NCBI GenBank assembly: GCA_963716215.1
Contig: OY970298.1
Coordinates: 372,001 to 436,000 of the forward strand
DNA length: 64,000 nt
Reading direction: 5' to 3'
From: JACVRW01 sp963716215
GTDB taxonomy: Bacteria > Actinomycetota > Thermoleophilia > Solirubrobacterales > Thermoleophilaceae
Of this stretch, positions 21,670 to 30,508 are shown one piece after another. A program made the position numbers and the translations under genes. The notes under the pieces were generated by a model. That model was given only the letters and a program-made list of their open reading frames with translations. It did no database searches and was not told the DNA's origin. How positions within the stretch are numbered: position 1 is the stretch's first letter; each line of letters begins with the position of its first letter.

Positions 21670-22212
21670 ATGCGCCGCCTTCTCCCCTGCCTGCTGCTGC
21701 TGCTGTTTCTGGCTGTCGCGCTGGGCGCGTGCGGGGGCGACGACGACAGCAGCAGCGGCGACCAGGGGTCGACTTCCGAGTCGAGCACCAGCGAGGAGAC
21801 CAGCCCGTCCGCGCAGCGCGAGGCGCTCGAGAACACCGCCGCGAAGCCGGAGATCCCCAAGCCGACCGGGTCGCCGCCGCGCAAGCTGGTCAAGGAGGAC
21901 ATCGTGCGGGGTAAGGGGCCCGCGGCCAAGAGCGGCGACGTGCTGACCGTCAACTACGTGGGCGTGACCTTCTCCACGGGGGCCGAGTTCGACGCCTCCT
22001 GGGACCGCGGGCAGACGATCGACGTCCCGCTCGGTGGGGGCCAGGTGATCGAGGGCTGGGACAAGGGGCTCGTGGGCATCAAGAAGGGCGGGCGGCGCAT
22101 GCTCACGATCCCACCCGAGCTGGGGTACGGCACCGAGGGCTATCCGCCCGCCATCGGCCCGAACGAGACGCTGGTGTTCGTTGTGGACGCGGTCGGGATC
22201 CAGCCGGGCTAG
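21670..22212 (+). CDS. FKBP-type peptidyl-prolyl isomerase, lipoprotein
   Basis: The 180-residue protein has a lipoprotein signal peptide (MRRLLPCLLLLLFLAVALGAC) with Cys in a LGAC lipobox. A Ser/Thr-rich linker of about 40 residues follows, then one FKBP domain from about residue 75. Diagnostic segments are VLTVNYVGVTFSTGAEFDASWDRG, VIEGWDKGLVGIKKGGRRMLTIPPELGYG and LVFVVDAV. It should act as an extracytoplasmic prolyl isomerase folding secreted proteins. It is divergent from dnaK but has its own promoter-like site. Confidence 0.92.
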   Translation: MRRLLPCLLLLLFLAVALGACGGDDDSSSGDQGSTSESSTSEETSPSAQREALENTAAKPEIPKPTGSPPRKLVKEDIVRGKGPAAKSGDVLTVNYVGVTFSTGAEFDASWDRGQTIDVPLGGGQVIEGWDKGLVGIKKGGRRMLTIPPELGYGTEGYPPAIGPNETLVFVVDAVGIQPG

Positions 22213-23480
22213 CCCACGAAGCTGAGCGCGTAGGCCACCGACCCGGCGCACAGCAGCGCCACGCCCGCGTAGTCCCACCGCACGCGGAAGTCGGGCGGCC
22301 GCGCGAACAGCGCCACGGCCAGCAGCACGAACGGGTCGAAGTACTTCTGGTAGACGAGCGCCACCGGCAGGGCCACGGCGAGGAAGCAGCCGATGTACAC
22401 GCTCGGCAGGGACAGCCAGCCGGCCCGCCGCCCGAGCAGCGCACCCGCGACGGCACCCGCCGGGACCAGAGCCCAGAGCAGCAGCGACGAGCCGAGCACC
22501 GTCGGTAGCCGCTCGGACACGCGCCACAGGTACCCGGCGTCGCCGGGTTGGCCGCCCTGGATCGGCGTGTACTCGAGCGGCGCCACCGCCAGCAGCACCA
22601 CGCCCGTGACGACCGTGGCACCGATCGGGCCCCACGGCAGCCGCGGCGGCGCCGCCCTGAGGCGGCGGACGAGGCTCGGTCCGAAGACGAGCGCTGCGTA
22701 CAGGCCGAGCAGCCCGACGGTGAAGCCGACGGTTCGGAGCGTCAGCGTGTCGCGGCCGAAGCCGGGGCGATCCGTGCAGAGCCCGCAGGAGGCCGGGTCA
22801 GCGCTCGGCGGCACCAGCCCGTTCCACTCGATGGCCAGCGCGGCCAGCGGCGCCAGCGCCAGGGCGAGCATCGCGCCGCCGGCGAGCAGGCGCCCCGGCG
22901 CCCGCCGCTCGCGCACCACCAGGAACAGGCCCGCCACGAGCACCAGCCACAGGAACGACTGCCGCGTGAGCACAGCGGCGCCGCTGTAGAGACAGGCGAT
23001 TGCGAACGCACCGAGCGAGCCGTCGCGCGAGTAGGCGTGGACGCGCTCCAGCGCCAGCAGTGCGAACAGGATCGCCAGGTTGTCGGTGAGCAGCGTGAAG
23101 GAGGCGCCGAAGAAGTACGGCGACAGCGCGAAGGCCAGCGTTAGCGCGAACGCCGGCAGCGTCGCAAGCGAGGTCGTGCGCCGCAGCAGGCGCAGCAGCG
23201 CCAGCGCCGCGCCGTAGGAGATCGCCACGTTGAGCAGGCGCAGCTTCCAGAGCTCGAACCCCACGAGCTTGCCCCAGCCCGCCATCACCAGGTGGTACAG
23301 CGGCGTCTGGGCGGACGGGTAGTCGGAGAGGTCGAGCCCCTCGCGCAACTGCAGGATCGTCGGCAGTTGGTAGAGCGCCGCGTCGCTGCCGTGGAACGTG
23401 TCGATCTCGACCGTGAGTCCCTGCAGCACCGCGATGCCGATCAGGAAGGGGACCGCGAGCAGCGCGGGCGCGAAGCGCAT
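22209..23480 (-). CDS. Polytopic membrane protein, GT-C/ALG10-like
   Basis: The 423-residue protein has about eleven membrane segments. An early extracytoplasmic loop carries Asp and His residues (VEIDTFHGSDAALYQLP, then DYPSAQTPLYHL), as in lipid-phosphate-sugar-dependent GT-C glycosyltransferases. Later blocks (LLTDNLAILFALLAL, LTRQSFLWLVLV, VYQKYFDPFVLL) resemble the DIE2/ALG10 glucosyltransferase family. That family link is a by-eye impression. ATG 23480 overlaps the EamA stop (TGATG), so the two genes are coupled. The 3' end touches the FKBP gene. Confidence 0.6.
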   Translation of the reverse strand: MRFAPALLAVPFLIGIAVLQGLTVEIDTFHGSDAALYQLPTILQLREGLDLSDYPSAQTPLYHLVMAGWGKLVGFELWKLRLLNVAISYGAALALLRLLRRTTSLATLPAFALTLAFALSPYFFGASFTLLTDNLAILFALLALERVHAYSRDGSLGAFAIACLYSGAAVLTRQSFLWLVLVAGLFLVVRERRAPGRLLAGGAMLALALAPLAALAIEWNGLVPPSADPASCGLCTDRPGFGRDTLTLRTVGFTVGLLGLYAALVFGPSLVRRLRAAPPRLPWGPIGATVVTGVVLLAVAPLEYTPIQGGQPGDAGYLWRVSERLPTVLGSSLLLWALVPAGAVAGALLGRRAGWLSLPSVYIGCFLAVALPVALVYQKYFDPFVLLAVALFARPPDFRVRWDYAGVALLCAGSVAYALSFVG

Positions 23481-24370
23481 CAGCCCTCCGGCAGCGGTCG
23501 CGGCGGCCGGAAGCGCGGCGTGACCTCGACCGCGACGATCGCGGCCATGATCAGCGCCGCGCCCAGCCAGCCCGTAAGCGATAGCCGGTCGCCCGCCAGC
23601 AGCCAGCCGAACAGGCCCGCGAAGGCCGGCTCGGAGGCGAGGATCAGGGCGGTCCGGGCCGGCGGCGCGTAGCGCTGGGCGAAGGTCTGGACGAAGAAGC
23701 CGAGCGCGCTCGCGATCAGCGAGGTCACGATCAGCGCCGACCAGACCGTGGCGCCCTCCGGAGCCTCGAGTTGGCCAGCGCCGGCGCCGATCGCCAGCGG
23801 CACGACGCCGCACACGCCGAGCTGGACCGCCAGCAGGGCGCCCACGTCGTAGTGGCGCACCGCCCGTGCCGTGGCGAGGATGTGCGCCGACAGGGCGATC
23901 GCAGCAAGCAGCACCAGGCCGTCACCGCGCAGGTCGAGCTCACCGCCTACCCCGGACAGCAGGTAGAGGCCGACGGCCGAGACGCCCGCTGCCGCCCAGG
24001 CCATCGAGGACACGCGCTCGCGCAGGAAGATCGCGCCCATCACCGGCGTGAGCACGACGAACAGGCCCGTGATGAAGCCCGCGTTGGAGGCCGTCGTCCG
24101 CTCGAGGCCGAGCGTCTGGAAGATGTAGCCGGCGCACAGGAACCCGCCCATCAGGAGCCCGGCTCGCCAGCCCGCGGCGGACAGGCGTCGCAGCGGCCCC
24201 CAGAACACCAGCGCCACGATCAGCGCGGCCGGGATGAAGCGGTAGGCGAGGAACGCCATCGTCGGCAGCAGCTCGATGGCGTCCTGCACCATCACGAAGG
24301 TCAGCCCCCAGACGCTGCAGATGCCGATCAGCGCCAGCTCGGAGAGCCGGCGCAGGGAGTCGGGGCTCAT
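23480..24370 (-). CDS. EamA/DMT-family transporter (second copy)
   Basis: This 296-residue protein has ten hydrophobic segments in two EamA repeats. The first helix carries the family-typical SVWGLTFVMVQDAIELLP, and a later segment reads LGLERTTASNAGFITGLFVVLTPVMGAIFLRE. I chose ATG 24370 because it overlaps the endonuclease III stop by four bases; the longer open frame upstream is antisense-like shadow. The substrate is unknown; amino acids or metabolites are typical for the family. Confidence 0.88.
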   Translation of the reverse strand: MSPDSLRRLSELALIGICSVWGLTFVMVQDAIELLPTMAFLAYRFIPAALIVALVFWGPLRRLSAAGWRAGLLMGGFLCAGYIFQTLGLERTTASNAGFITGLFVVLTPVMGAIFLRERVSSMAWAAAGVSAVGLYLLSGVGGELDLRGDGLVLLAAIALSAHILATARAVRHYDVGALLAVQLGVCGVVPLAIGAGAGQLEAPEGATVWSALIVTSLIASALGFFVQTFAQRYAPPARTALILASEPAFAGLFGWLLAGDRLSLTGWLGAALIMAAIVAVEVTPRFRPPRPLPEG

Positions 24371-25032
24371 GTCTCGGCGAGCCGCCGCCGTCCCTCGGGG
24401 CACGTCCTCGACAAGGGGCACTCGGGGCAGTGCGGAGCGCGCGCGACGCAGGTGCGCCGACCGTGGCGGATCAGCAACACGTGCGCCTCGTAGGCGAACT
24501 CGCCGTCGTCGCCGCACAGCCGTGCCAGCTCGTCGTGGGCCGCTTCCAGCGGGGCCTTTTGCGCCCACAGCCCGAGCCGGCCGCCGACCCGGTAGACGTG
24601 GGTGTCCACCGGCACGTCGGGGCGGCCGAAGGAGAACAGCAGCACGCACGCCGCAGTCTTGCGCCCCACGCCCGGAAGCGCCACCAGGTAGTCACGGGCC
24701 TCCTGGAGGGAGACGTCATCGAGCCACAACAGGTCGTCCTCGCCGATCGCCTCGAGGATCCGCTTGATGCGGACCGACTTGGTCGGGGCGAGGCCGCCCG
24801 GCCGGATCGCGTCCTCGATCTCCTCGACGGGCGCTTCGCGCACCGCGTCCCAGGTCGGCAGCCGGTCGCGCAGGCGGAAGTAGGCGACGTCGCGGTTGCG
24901 GTCGTTGGTGTTCTGGGAGAGGACGGTCAGGATCAGCTCGTCGACCGGGGCGCGGTGCGGGCGCAGCGCCGGCCGGCCGTACTCCGCGGCGAGCCGGTCC
25001 GTGATCCTGCGCAGCCTGCGGCGGTCGGCCAT
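24367..25032 (-). CDS. nth: Endonuclease III-like DNA glycosylase
   Basis: Nth removes oxidised pyrimidines in base excision repair. The 221-residue protein has the helix-hairpin-helix LPGVGRKTAACVL, with the catalytic Lys near residue 122, followed by VPVDTHVYRV with the catalytic Asp. The C-terminal iron-sulphur loop has Cys at 195, 202, 205 and 211 (C-x6-C-x2-C-x5-C), exactly the Nth pattern. The MutY adenine-recognition domain is absent. TACCAT ends eight bases before the ATG, a near-leaderless promoter overlapping the divergent hydrolase start. Confidence 0.93.
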   Translation of the reverse strand: MADRRRLRRITDRLAAEYGRPALRPHRAPVDELILTVLSQNTNDRNRDVAYFRLRDRLPTWDAVREAPVEEIEDAIRPGGLAPTKSVRIKRILEAIGEDDLLWLDDVSLQEARDYLVALPGVGRKTAACVLLFSFGRPDVPVDTHVYRVGGRLGLWAQKAPLEAAHDELARLCGDDGEFAYEAHVLLIRHGRRTCVARAPHCPECPLSRTCPEGRRRLAET

Positions 25033-25040
25033 CGGCGCGG

Positions 25041-25046
25041 ATGGTA
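25041..25046 (-). promoter_or_regulatory. TANNNT -10 element for nth
   Basis: TACCAT on the minus strand ends eight bases before ATG 25032. Confidence 0.4.
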
Positions 25047-25825
25047 TGAACCCCCGGATGGAGATTGCGGAGCGCCATACACAGGCGGGCGGGGTGGACG
25101 TGCTCTGGCGTCAGGCCGGCGACGTCCCGATCCTCTACCTGCACGGGGTGCCGGCGGCCGGCTGGCACTGGGAGCCGTTCCTGGCGCGCACGGGTGGGAT
25201 CGCCCCGGACCTGCCGGGCTTCGGGCGCTCCGGGAAGCCCGGCGACTTCGACTACACGATCCCCGGCTACGACCGCTTCCTCGAGGCCTTCTGCGACGAG
25301 ATCGGCCTGGACCGCATGACGCTCGTCTTGCACGACTGGGGCTCGGTCGGGCTCGCCTTCGCGCAGCGCTTCCCGGAACGGATCGAGCGCCTGGTGCTGA
25401 CCTCGGTGGTGCCGTTCGTGCCCGGGTACCGCTGGCACCGGGTGGCGCGCGCGTGGAGGACGCCGCTGGTGGGCGAGCTCCTGATGGGTTTCACAACCCG
25501 GCTGGGCTTCCGGCGCACGCTGCCGGCGGAGATCGCCGACCGCGCCTTCGCCGAGTTCGACCACGGCACCCAGCGGGCCGTCCTGCGCCTCTATCGGGCC
25601 TCACCGCCCGAGGTGCTGGCTCGTCACGGCGAGCACCTCGGCGAGCTCCGCTGCCCGGCGCTGATCGAGTGGCCGACGCGGGATCCGTACATCGGCCCGG
25701 AGTTCGGAGAGCTGCTGGCCGAGGCGCTCGGCGGCGAGACCCACCTCGAGCATGTGGACGCGGGCCACTACGCGTGGCTCGACGAGCCGGACGTGATCGC
25801 CCGTGTGGCGGCGTTCGTCGGCTAG
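25046..25825 (+). CDS. Alpha/beta hydrolase (haloalkane dehalogenase-like)
   Basis: The protein has about 259 residues; ATG 25058 is an alternative start. It is an alpha/beta-hydrolase with the oxyanion segment YLHGVPAAGWHWEPF. The nucleophile elbow is LVLHDWGSVGLAF, where Asp replaces the usual Ser, as in haloalkane dehalogenases and fluoroacetate dehalogenases. The acid region is EWPTRDPYIGPEF and the catalytic His lies in VDAGHYAWLDEPD. An ester or epoxide role is also possible. Head-to-head with nth, 13 bases apart. Confidence 0.8.
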   Translation: MNPRMEIAERHTQAGGVDVLWRQAGDVPILYLHGVPAAGWHWEPFLARTGGIAPDLPGFGRSGKPGDFDYTIPGYDRFLEAFCDEIGLDRMTLVLHDWGSVGLAFAQRFPERIERLVLTSVVPFVPGYRWHRVARAWRTPLVGELLMGFTTRLGFRRTLPAEIADRAFAEFDHGTQRAVLRLYRASPPEVLARHGEHLGELRCPALIEWPTRDPYIGPEFGELLAEALGGETHLEHVDAGHYAWLDEPDVIARVAAFVG

Positions 25826-25828
25826 CCT
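25823..25828 (+). promoter_or_regulatory. TANNNT -10 element for the membrane protein at 25839
   Basis: TAGCCT ends ten bases before GTG 25839 and overlaps the hydrolase stop codon (TAG 25823-25825). Confidence 0.4.
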
Positions 25829-25838
25829 TCCCCAGGCC

Positions 25839-27539
25839 GTGCTCCGCGCCGCTGTCACGGCGCCTCAGCGCGCCCCTGCCCGTCAGGACGATCCGGCCCA
25901 GCGCCGGGGCCGCTTCGCGCGCGATCGGCCGCCCGGCGGATCGTGGTACTCGCGCGTCAACTGGTGGCACGTCGCGCCGGTCGCGATCGCCGTGCTGTTC
26001 GCGATCGCCTACCTGATCTGGCAGCCGCGCACGGTCGACCTGGCGGCGCACACGTTCCGCGCCGACCTGTTCGGGGAGCAGGGCTTCACGATCTGGAACG
26101 GGCAGTGGTACGGCGGTCACCACACGCCCGCCTACTCGATCATCTCGCCCCCGCTCGCCTGGCTGCTGAGCCCACCGGTGGCGCTGGCGCTGGCGGCGGT
26201 CGCCTGTGCCGCGCTGTTCGCGCCGCTCGCGCGCGGCGCTTTCGGCGAGGAGGCCGCGCGCTGGGGCTCGATCTGGTTCGGCATCGGCACCGCGACGCTG
26301 CTGTTCACCTCGCGGCTGCCGTTCGCGATCGGCGTGGCCTTTGGCCTCGCCGCGCTGCTCGCGCTGCAGCGGCGCCGCTACGGCTGGGCGATCGTCTTCG
26401 CGATCCTGTCGCCGCTAGGCAGCCCGGTGGCCGGGCTGTTCCTGGCCATGGCCGGCGTGGCCGTTGCGCTAGGGGCGAACGGCGACCGCGCCAAGCGGCT
26501 GGAGGGGCTGGCGATCGCCGCCGCCGCGTTCATCCCGCCGCTCTTCCTGTCGTGGGCGTTCCCCGAAGGCGGCTGGGCGCCGTTCCCGACCACCGCCTAT
26601 CTGCCGATCCCACTGTTCTGCGTCGCATGCCTGATCGTGCTGCCGCGCGAGCAGCGCGTACTGCGCTGGGCCGCGGTGCTGTACGGCGTCGGCGCGTCAC
26701 TGGCGCTCCCGCTCGAGACCCCCATGGGCGGCAACGCCGTACGACTGGGCGCCCTGTTCGGCGGGCCGGTGCTGCTCTGCGCGCTCTGGGGCCGCCCGAT
26801 CACGCGCAAGCTGTGGGCGCTGCCGCTGCTGGCCGCCGGGTTCGCGGCGCTGGGCTTCTGGATGTGGTCGCCCGCCGTACGTGACGTAATCAAGTACATC
26901 GAGGACCCGGCCGCCAAGTCCGACTACTTCGAGCCGCTGCGCCAGTTCCTCTACACGCTGCCGGACCAGCGCCGCATCGAGATCCCCTTCACTCGCAGCC
27001 ACTGGGAGGGCGCCGAGATCGCGCCCGACGTAGCACTGGCGCGCGGGTGGCTGCGGCAGCTCGACACGGGCCTCAACCCGATCTTCTACAAGGGCGAGAT
27101 CAACCGGCTCACCTACGCGAGCTGGCTGGCGGACAACGCCGTCCGCTACGTCGCGCTGCCGAGCGCCAAGCCAGACAAGAGCTCCTACGGCGAGCGGGCC
27201 CTGATCGAGAAGGGGCTGCCCTACCTGCGCCTGCGCTGGAAGTCCGACGACTGGCGCGTGTACGAAGTGCTGCTGCCGGCGCCGATCGTGATCCCGCAGA
27301 AGGACGCGCGCATCTCGCTGGAGCAGTTCAGCTCCGACGAGGTGCTGCTGGACGTGAAGAAGCCCGGGGAGGCGATCGTGAAGGTCCGGTGGACGCCGTA
27401 TTGGTACGCCTCCAACGCCTGCGTGGAGCCCGACGGCGACTGGACTCGCGTGATCGCGGACGAGGTCGGCTTCGTGCGCCTCTCCACCCGCTTCTCGCCC
27501 GAGCGGCTGTTCTCGCGCGGACGCCGGTGCGACGACTGA
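25839..27539 (+). CDS. Large polytopic membrane protein with extracytoplasmic C-terminal domain
   Basis: From GTG 25839 the protein has 566 residues. A basic cytoplasmic N-terminus of about 45 residues leads into nine or ten membrane segments up to about residue 350. A soluble region of about 215 residues (DYFEPLRQFLYTLPDQRRIEIPFTRSHWEGAE...) follows, rich in beta strand. The layout resembles glycosyltransferase-like or mannosyltransferase-like membrane proteins of actinobacteria, but no catalytic motif is certain. The GT-like protein at 41980 has a similar design. Function unassigned. Confidence 0.7.
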   Translation: MLRAAVTAPQRAPARQDDPAQRRGRFARDRPPGGSWYSRVNWWHVAPVAIAVLFAIAYLIWQPRTVDLAAHTFRADLFGEQGFTIWNGQWYGGHHTPAYSIISPPLAWLLSPPVALALAAVACAALFAPLARGAFGEEAARWGSIWFGIGTATLLFTSRLPFAIGVAFGLAALLALQRRRYGWAIVFAILSPLGSPVAGLFLAMAGVAVALGANGDRAKRLEGLAIAAAAFIPPLFLSWAFPEGGWAPFPTTAYLPIPLFCVACLIVLPREQRVLRWAAVLYGVGASLALPLETPMGGNAVRLGALFGGPVLLCALWGRPITRKLWALPLLAAGFAALGFWMWSPAVRDVIKYIEDPAAKSDYFEPLRQFLYTLPDQRRIEIPFTRSHWEGAEIAPDVALARGWLRQLDTGLNPIFYKGEINRLTYASWLADNAVRYVALPSAKPDKSSYGERALIEKGLPYLRLRWKSDDWRVYEVLLPAPIVIPQKDARISLEQFSSDEVLLDVKKPGEAIVKVRWTPYWYASNACVEPDGDWTRVIADEVGFVRLSTRFSPERLFSRGRRCDD

Positions 27540-27665
27540 GCTCCGGTGCTACCGTTCCGCCAGTCCAGCCAAGGTGGCTGGGCCGCAGACAAGTAGTGCC
27601 AGCGCTCGCAGTAGTTGCTTAGTTGCACCTTCCGCGTCCGCAGCACATCACACGTGGGAGGACCC

Positions 27666-27869
27666 ATGGCAACTGGAACCGTTAAGTGGTTCAGCGACGA
27701 CAAGGGCTTCGGCTTCGTCACTCCGGACGAGCCGGGCAAGGACCTGTTCGTGCATCACACCGACATCGACGGCGAGGGCTTCCGCTCACTCGCCGAGGGT
27801 GCGCGGGTCGAGTACGAGGCCCAGCCTGGCGACAAGGGCCCCAAGGCCACCAACGTCCGCACCATTTAG
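27666..27869 (+). CDS. Cold-shock protein (CspA family)
   Basis: This 67-residue protein is a single cold-shock domain. It starts MATGTVKWFSDDKGFGFVTPDEPGKDLFVHHTDI, containing both RNA-binding motifs KGFGF and DLFVHH. It acts as an RNA chaperone or antiterminator. GGGAGGA precedes ATG 27666. The 126-base gap upstream could form a csp-type regulated leader. It sits next to a fatty-acid desaturase, another cold-adaptation gene. A hairpin pair follows the stop. Confidence 0.94.
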   Translation: MATGTVKWFSDDKGFGFVTPDEPGKDLFVHHTDIDGEGFRSLAEGARVEYEAQPGDKGPKATNVRTI

Positions 27870-27870
27870 A

Positions 27871-27930
27871 ACTTCCAGCATTCGGAAGTACCGCAGCCGG
27901 GGGCGTGAGCCCTCGGCTGTTGTCGTTCTA
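27871..27930 (+). terminator. Terminator hairpins after the cold-shock gene
   Basis: A small hairpin (ACTTCC/GGAAGT, 27871-27889) is followed by an 11-pair stem, CAGCCGGGGGC/GCCCTCGGCTG (27894-27919). This has one G-U pair, a GTGA loop and a trailing TTGTCGTTCT. It lies between convergent genes and may serve both. Confidence 0.75.
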
Positions 27931-28884
27931 GGAGATGGCCTTGGCCGCTTGGCGCTCGGGTTCGACGCGAACCACGTCCCACACCAGCCCGACCTTTTCC
28001 AGGCCGCGGATGACGAGTCCCGACGGATCGATCTCCCAGCGCCGCATCCCGTGCTCGGCCGAGGTGGGGAAGGCGTGATGGTTGTTGTGCCAGCTCTCGC
28101 CGAAGGTCGGCAGGGCGAGCCAGAACAGATTGCGCGACTGGTCCTCGGTGGGGAAGCGCTGGCTGCCGAAGAAGTGGCACAGCGAGTTGATGCTGTAGGT
28201 CACGTGGTGCACGACCAGCATCCGCACCCCCGCGCCCCATAGAAGGCCGGTCAACGCGGCGTCGAGCGTGCCGCCGATGGCGTAGCCGAGCCCGAAGGCC
28301 ACGGCGAACCCGCCGAGCGCCCAGACCAGGAAGGTCCGGTCCACGAACGACACGATCGGATCGTTGATCAGATCGCGCGCGTAGCGCTTGCGCGCGCCGC
28401 GGTGCGTGTGGATGAACAGCCAGCCGACGTGCGCGTGGGCCAGGCCCTTGAGCGCGCCGCGGAAGCCGCCGTCGTGGCCCACGTGCGGGCTGTGCGGGTC
28501 GCCTTCCTGGTCGGAGTACGTGTGGTGCTTGCGGTGGTCGGCGACCCACGAGATCACCGGTCCCTCGATCGCGACCGAGCCGAGGATGGCCAGCAGCCCG
28601 TGCACCGGCTTGCTCGTCTTGAAGCTGCGGTGGGTCAGGTGGCGATGGAATCCGACGGTCACGCCGAGGCCCGTGAGCACGTACATGATCACGAAGACCG
28701 CGACGTCGCTCCAGCGCAGCAGATCGGACCAAACCTGCCAGCAGACGATGCCCAGGGCGATGAACGGGATCGCCGTAATCGTGCCGGTGGCGATCCGGTC
28801 GCGTGTCTCGTGCAGGACGGGCTGAACCTCGCCCGGATCCGCCCATCCCTGTTTGTTCGCCCCTACCGGCGCCTCGGTAATCAC
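27928..28884 (-). CDS. Acyl-CoA/acyl-lipid fatty acid desaturase
   Basis: This 318-residue membrane enzyme would introduce a double bond (probably delta-9) into fatty acyl chains. The three di-iron His boxes are intact: HRHLTHRSF near residue 80, HRKHHTYSD near residue 117 and HNNHHAFP near residue 250. Two pairs of membrane helices surround them. GTG 28884 has TAGGTT seven bases upstream. Position between csp and the inositol-lipid genes suggests a membrane-adaptation neighbourhood. Confidence 0.93.
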   Translation of the reverse strand: MITEAPVGANKQGWADPGEVQPVLHETRDRIATGTITAIPFIALGIVCWQVWSDLLRWSDVAVFVIMYVLTGLGVTVGFHRHLTHRSFKTSKPVHGLLAILGSVAIEGPVISWVADHRKHHTYSDQEGDPHSPHVGHDGGFRGALKGLAHAHVGWLFIHTHRGARKRYARDLINDPIVSFVDRTFLVWALGGFAVAFGLGYAIGGTLDAALTGLLWGAGVRMLVVHHVTYSINSLCHFFGSQRFPTEDQSRNLFWLALPTFGESWHNNHHAFPTSAEHGMRRWEIDPSGLVIRGLEKVGLVWDVVRVEPERQAAKAIS

Positions 28885-28891
28885 TTAGGGG

Positions 28892-28897
28892 AACCTA
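28892..28897 (-). promoter_or_regulatory. TANNNT -10 element for the desaturase
   Basis: TAGGTT on the minus strand ends seven bases before GTG 28884. TGCAAC lies 17 bases further upstream as a possible -35. Confidence 0.5.
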
Positions 28898-28965
28898 CCC
28901 TGCAGGCCAGATTAGTTGCACCCAGGGTTCGGGCAACCCCACTGGGAAGCGCCCCGTCGGCCCGC

Positions 28966-28971
28966 TAGGCT
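28966..28971 (+). promoter_or_regulatory. TANNNT -10 element for the PAP2 gene
   Basis: TAGGCT ends eight bases before GTG 28980. Confidence 0.45.
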
Positions 28972-28979
28972 TGCCTGCC

Positions 28980-29777
28980 GTGCCTCGCTCACACCCGCTG
29001 TATCGCCAGCTGGCGCGCGTCTGGCGGCTCAGCGGCCGCTGGCTTCCGAACGGCTGGCTCGACGCCATCCGCCAGCTCGCCCTGTTCGCCGGTGCGTACT
29101 ACCTGTACCGCATCGTGCGCGGCTTCGTGGACGGCCAGGCCGGCCTTGCGTTCGAGAACGCGCGGACGCTGGTGGACTTCGAGCGATCGCTGGGCCTGTT
29201 CTTCGAGCCCGGCCTCCAGTCATGGGCCCGCGGCCAGGAATGGCTGCTCACGTGGGCCAACTGGATGTACGTGAACTCGCACTTCGTGGTCACCACCACG
29301 TTCCTGATCTGGCTCTACATCGCGCGCAACTACGCCTTCTACTACGTGCGCAACATGTTCATGGTGGCGATGGGCCTGGCGCTGGCCGGCTATCTCGTAT
29401 ACCCGACCGCGCCGCCGCGCTTCCTGCCGGAGTGGGGCTTCACCGACACCGTCGCGGCGTTCGTCGGTGAGGGCGCGGAGAACAGCGCCAACGCGCTCTA
29501 CAACCCGTTCGCCGCCGTGCCGAGCATGCATGTGGCGTTCGCGTTGATGATCGCTGTGCCCGCCCTGTTCCTGGTGCGCAACCGCTTCCTCAAGGCGTTC
29601 TGGGCGGTCTACCCGGCGCTCGTGACCTTCGTGGTGATGGCCACCGCCAACCACTTCTGGATGGACGCGGCGCTGGGCGCGCTCGTGGCCGCGGCCTCGG
29701 CGTCGGCAGCGTCGTACGCGTTCGCCCGCGCCCGCCCGGACGCCTGGGCCTGGCGAACCGCCAAGGTCTCCGCGTGA
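28980..29777 (+). CDS. PAP2-superfamily membrane phosphatase / inositol-phosphotransferase-like
   Basis: The 265-residue protein has about six membrane segments and the PAP2 signatures PSMHVAF (near residue 183) and ATANHFWMDAALG with the catalytic His. An earlier segment, YPTAPPRFLPEWGF, is typical of the PAP2_3 branch that includes Aur1-like inositol-phosphorylceramide synthases. GTG 28980 was preferred over TTG 28971 because TAGGCT lies eight bases upstream. Its stop overlaps the phosphatidylinositol-phosphate-synthase-like gene by four bases. I suggest it dephosphorylates PI-phosphate or transfers the head group; this is inference. Confidence 0.8.
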   Translation: MPRSHPLYRQLARVWRLSGRWLPNGWLDAIRQLALFAGAYYLYRIVRGFVDGQAGLAFENARTLVDFERSLGLFFEPGLQSWARGQEWLLTWANWMYVNSHFVVTTTFLIWLYIARNYAFYYVRNMFMVAMGLALAGYLVYPTAPPRFLPEWGFTDTVAAFVGEGAENSANALYNPFAAVPSMHVAFALMIAVPALFLVRNRFLKAFWAVYPALVTFVVMATANHFWMDAALGALVAAASASAASYAFARARPDAWAWRTAKVSA

Positions 29778-30424
29778 GCGACGGCCTCGACCAGCGCACA
29801 CCGCGCACCCGAGGCAACGGTCGCAGCGGCCCGCTCACGGCCTCGGAGATGCGCGCGGTCGCGCGCGACCGGCTGATCGAATCGCGTCTGACCCCAAACG
29901 CGATCTCCATCACCGGCCTGATCGGAAACGTGATCGCCGCCGTGCTGATCATCGAGCACCACTTCGTGCTCGCCGGCATCGCGTTCGTGCTCGGGTCGGT
30001 CTGCGACATGTTCGACGGGCGCTACTCGCGCATGTCGGGCAAGGGCACCCCATTCGGCGCGTTCCTCGACTCGACGCTGGACCGGATCGAGGAGGGCGTG
30101 GTGCTCGCAGCCGTGGCCTGGTGGTTCGCCGAGCAGGGCGACGAGGTGGCCGTGGGAGCGACGGTGCTCGCCGTGGTCGGGTCGTACATGGTGTCCTACA
30201 CACGCGCCCGCGCCGAGGCGCTAGGCGTGGAGTGCAAGGTCGGGATTGCGTCGCGCGCCGTCCGGGTAGTGATCCTGTCTGCGGGACTGCTGTTCGCCGA
30301 CGGCGAGATCGTGCCGGACTTCGATCTGTTGGAGCCGGCCATCTACGCTTTGGCTGCGTTGACGGTCTTCACGACGTTCCAACGCGTGTTCCACGTGCGG
30401 GGCCAGCTGGCCTCTCAGGTGTAA
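29774..30424 (+). CDS. CDP-alcohol phosphatidyltransferase, PI-phosphate synthase-like
   Basis: The 216-residue membrane enzyme carries the CDP-alcohol phosphotransferase motif D78-M-F-D81-G82-x2-S85-R86 ... G95-x3-D99-x3-D103. Ser replaces the usual Ala before the Arg. In actinobacteria this subgroup condenses CDP-diacylglycerol with inositol-3-phosphate to give phosphatidylinositol phosphate. The ino1 gene 84 bases downstream supplies inositol-3-phosphate, which strongly supports this substrate. GTG 29774 overlaps the PAP2 stop, indicating coupled translation. Confidence 0.88.
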   Translation: MSDGLDQRTPRTRGNGRSGPLTASEMRAVARDRLIESRLTPNAISITGLIGNVIAAVLIIEHHFVLAGIAFVLGSVCDMFDGRYSRMSGKGTPFGAFLDSTLDRIEEGVVLAAVAWWFAEQGDEVAVGATVLAVVGSYMVSYTRARAEALGVECKVGIASRAVRVVILSAGLLFADGEIVPDFDLLEPAIYALAALTVFTTFQRVFHVRGQLASQV

Positions 30425-30508
30425 CCGGACCGCCCCGGCGGGTTCTTAGTAGCCAGTGCCGGCCTCCTCTCCCCGGGAGGTCGTTTTCATGAAGCTGGAG
30501 GGCTTTCT

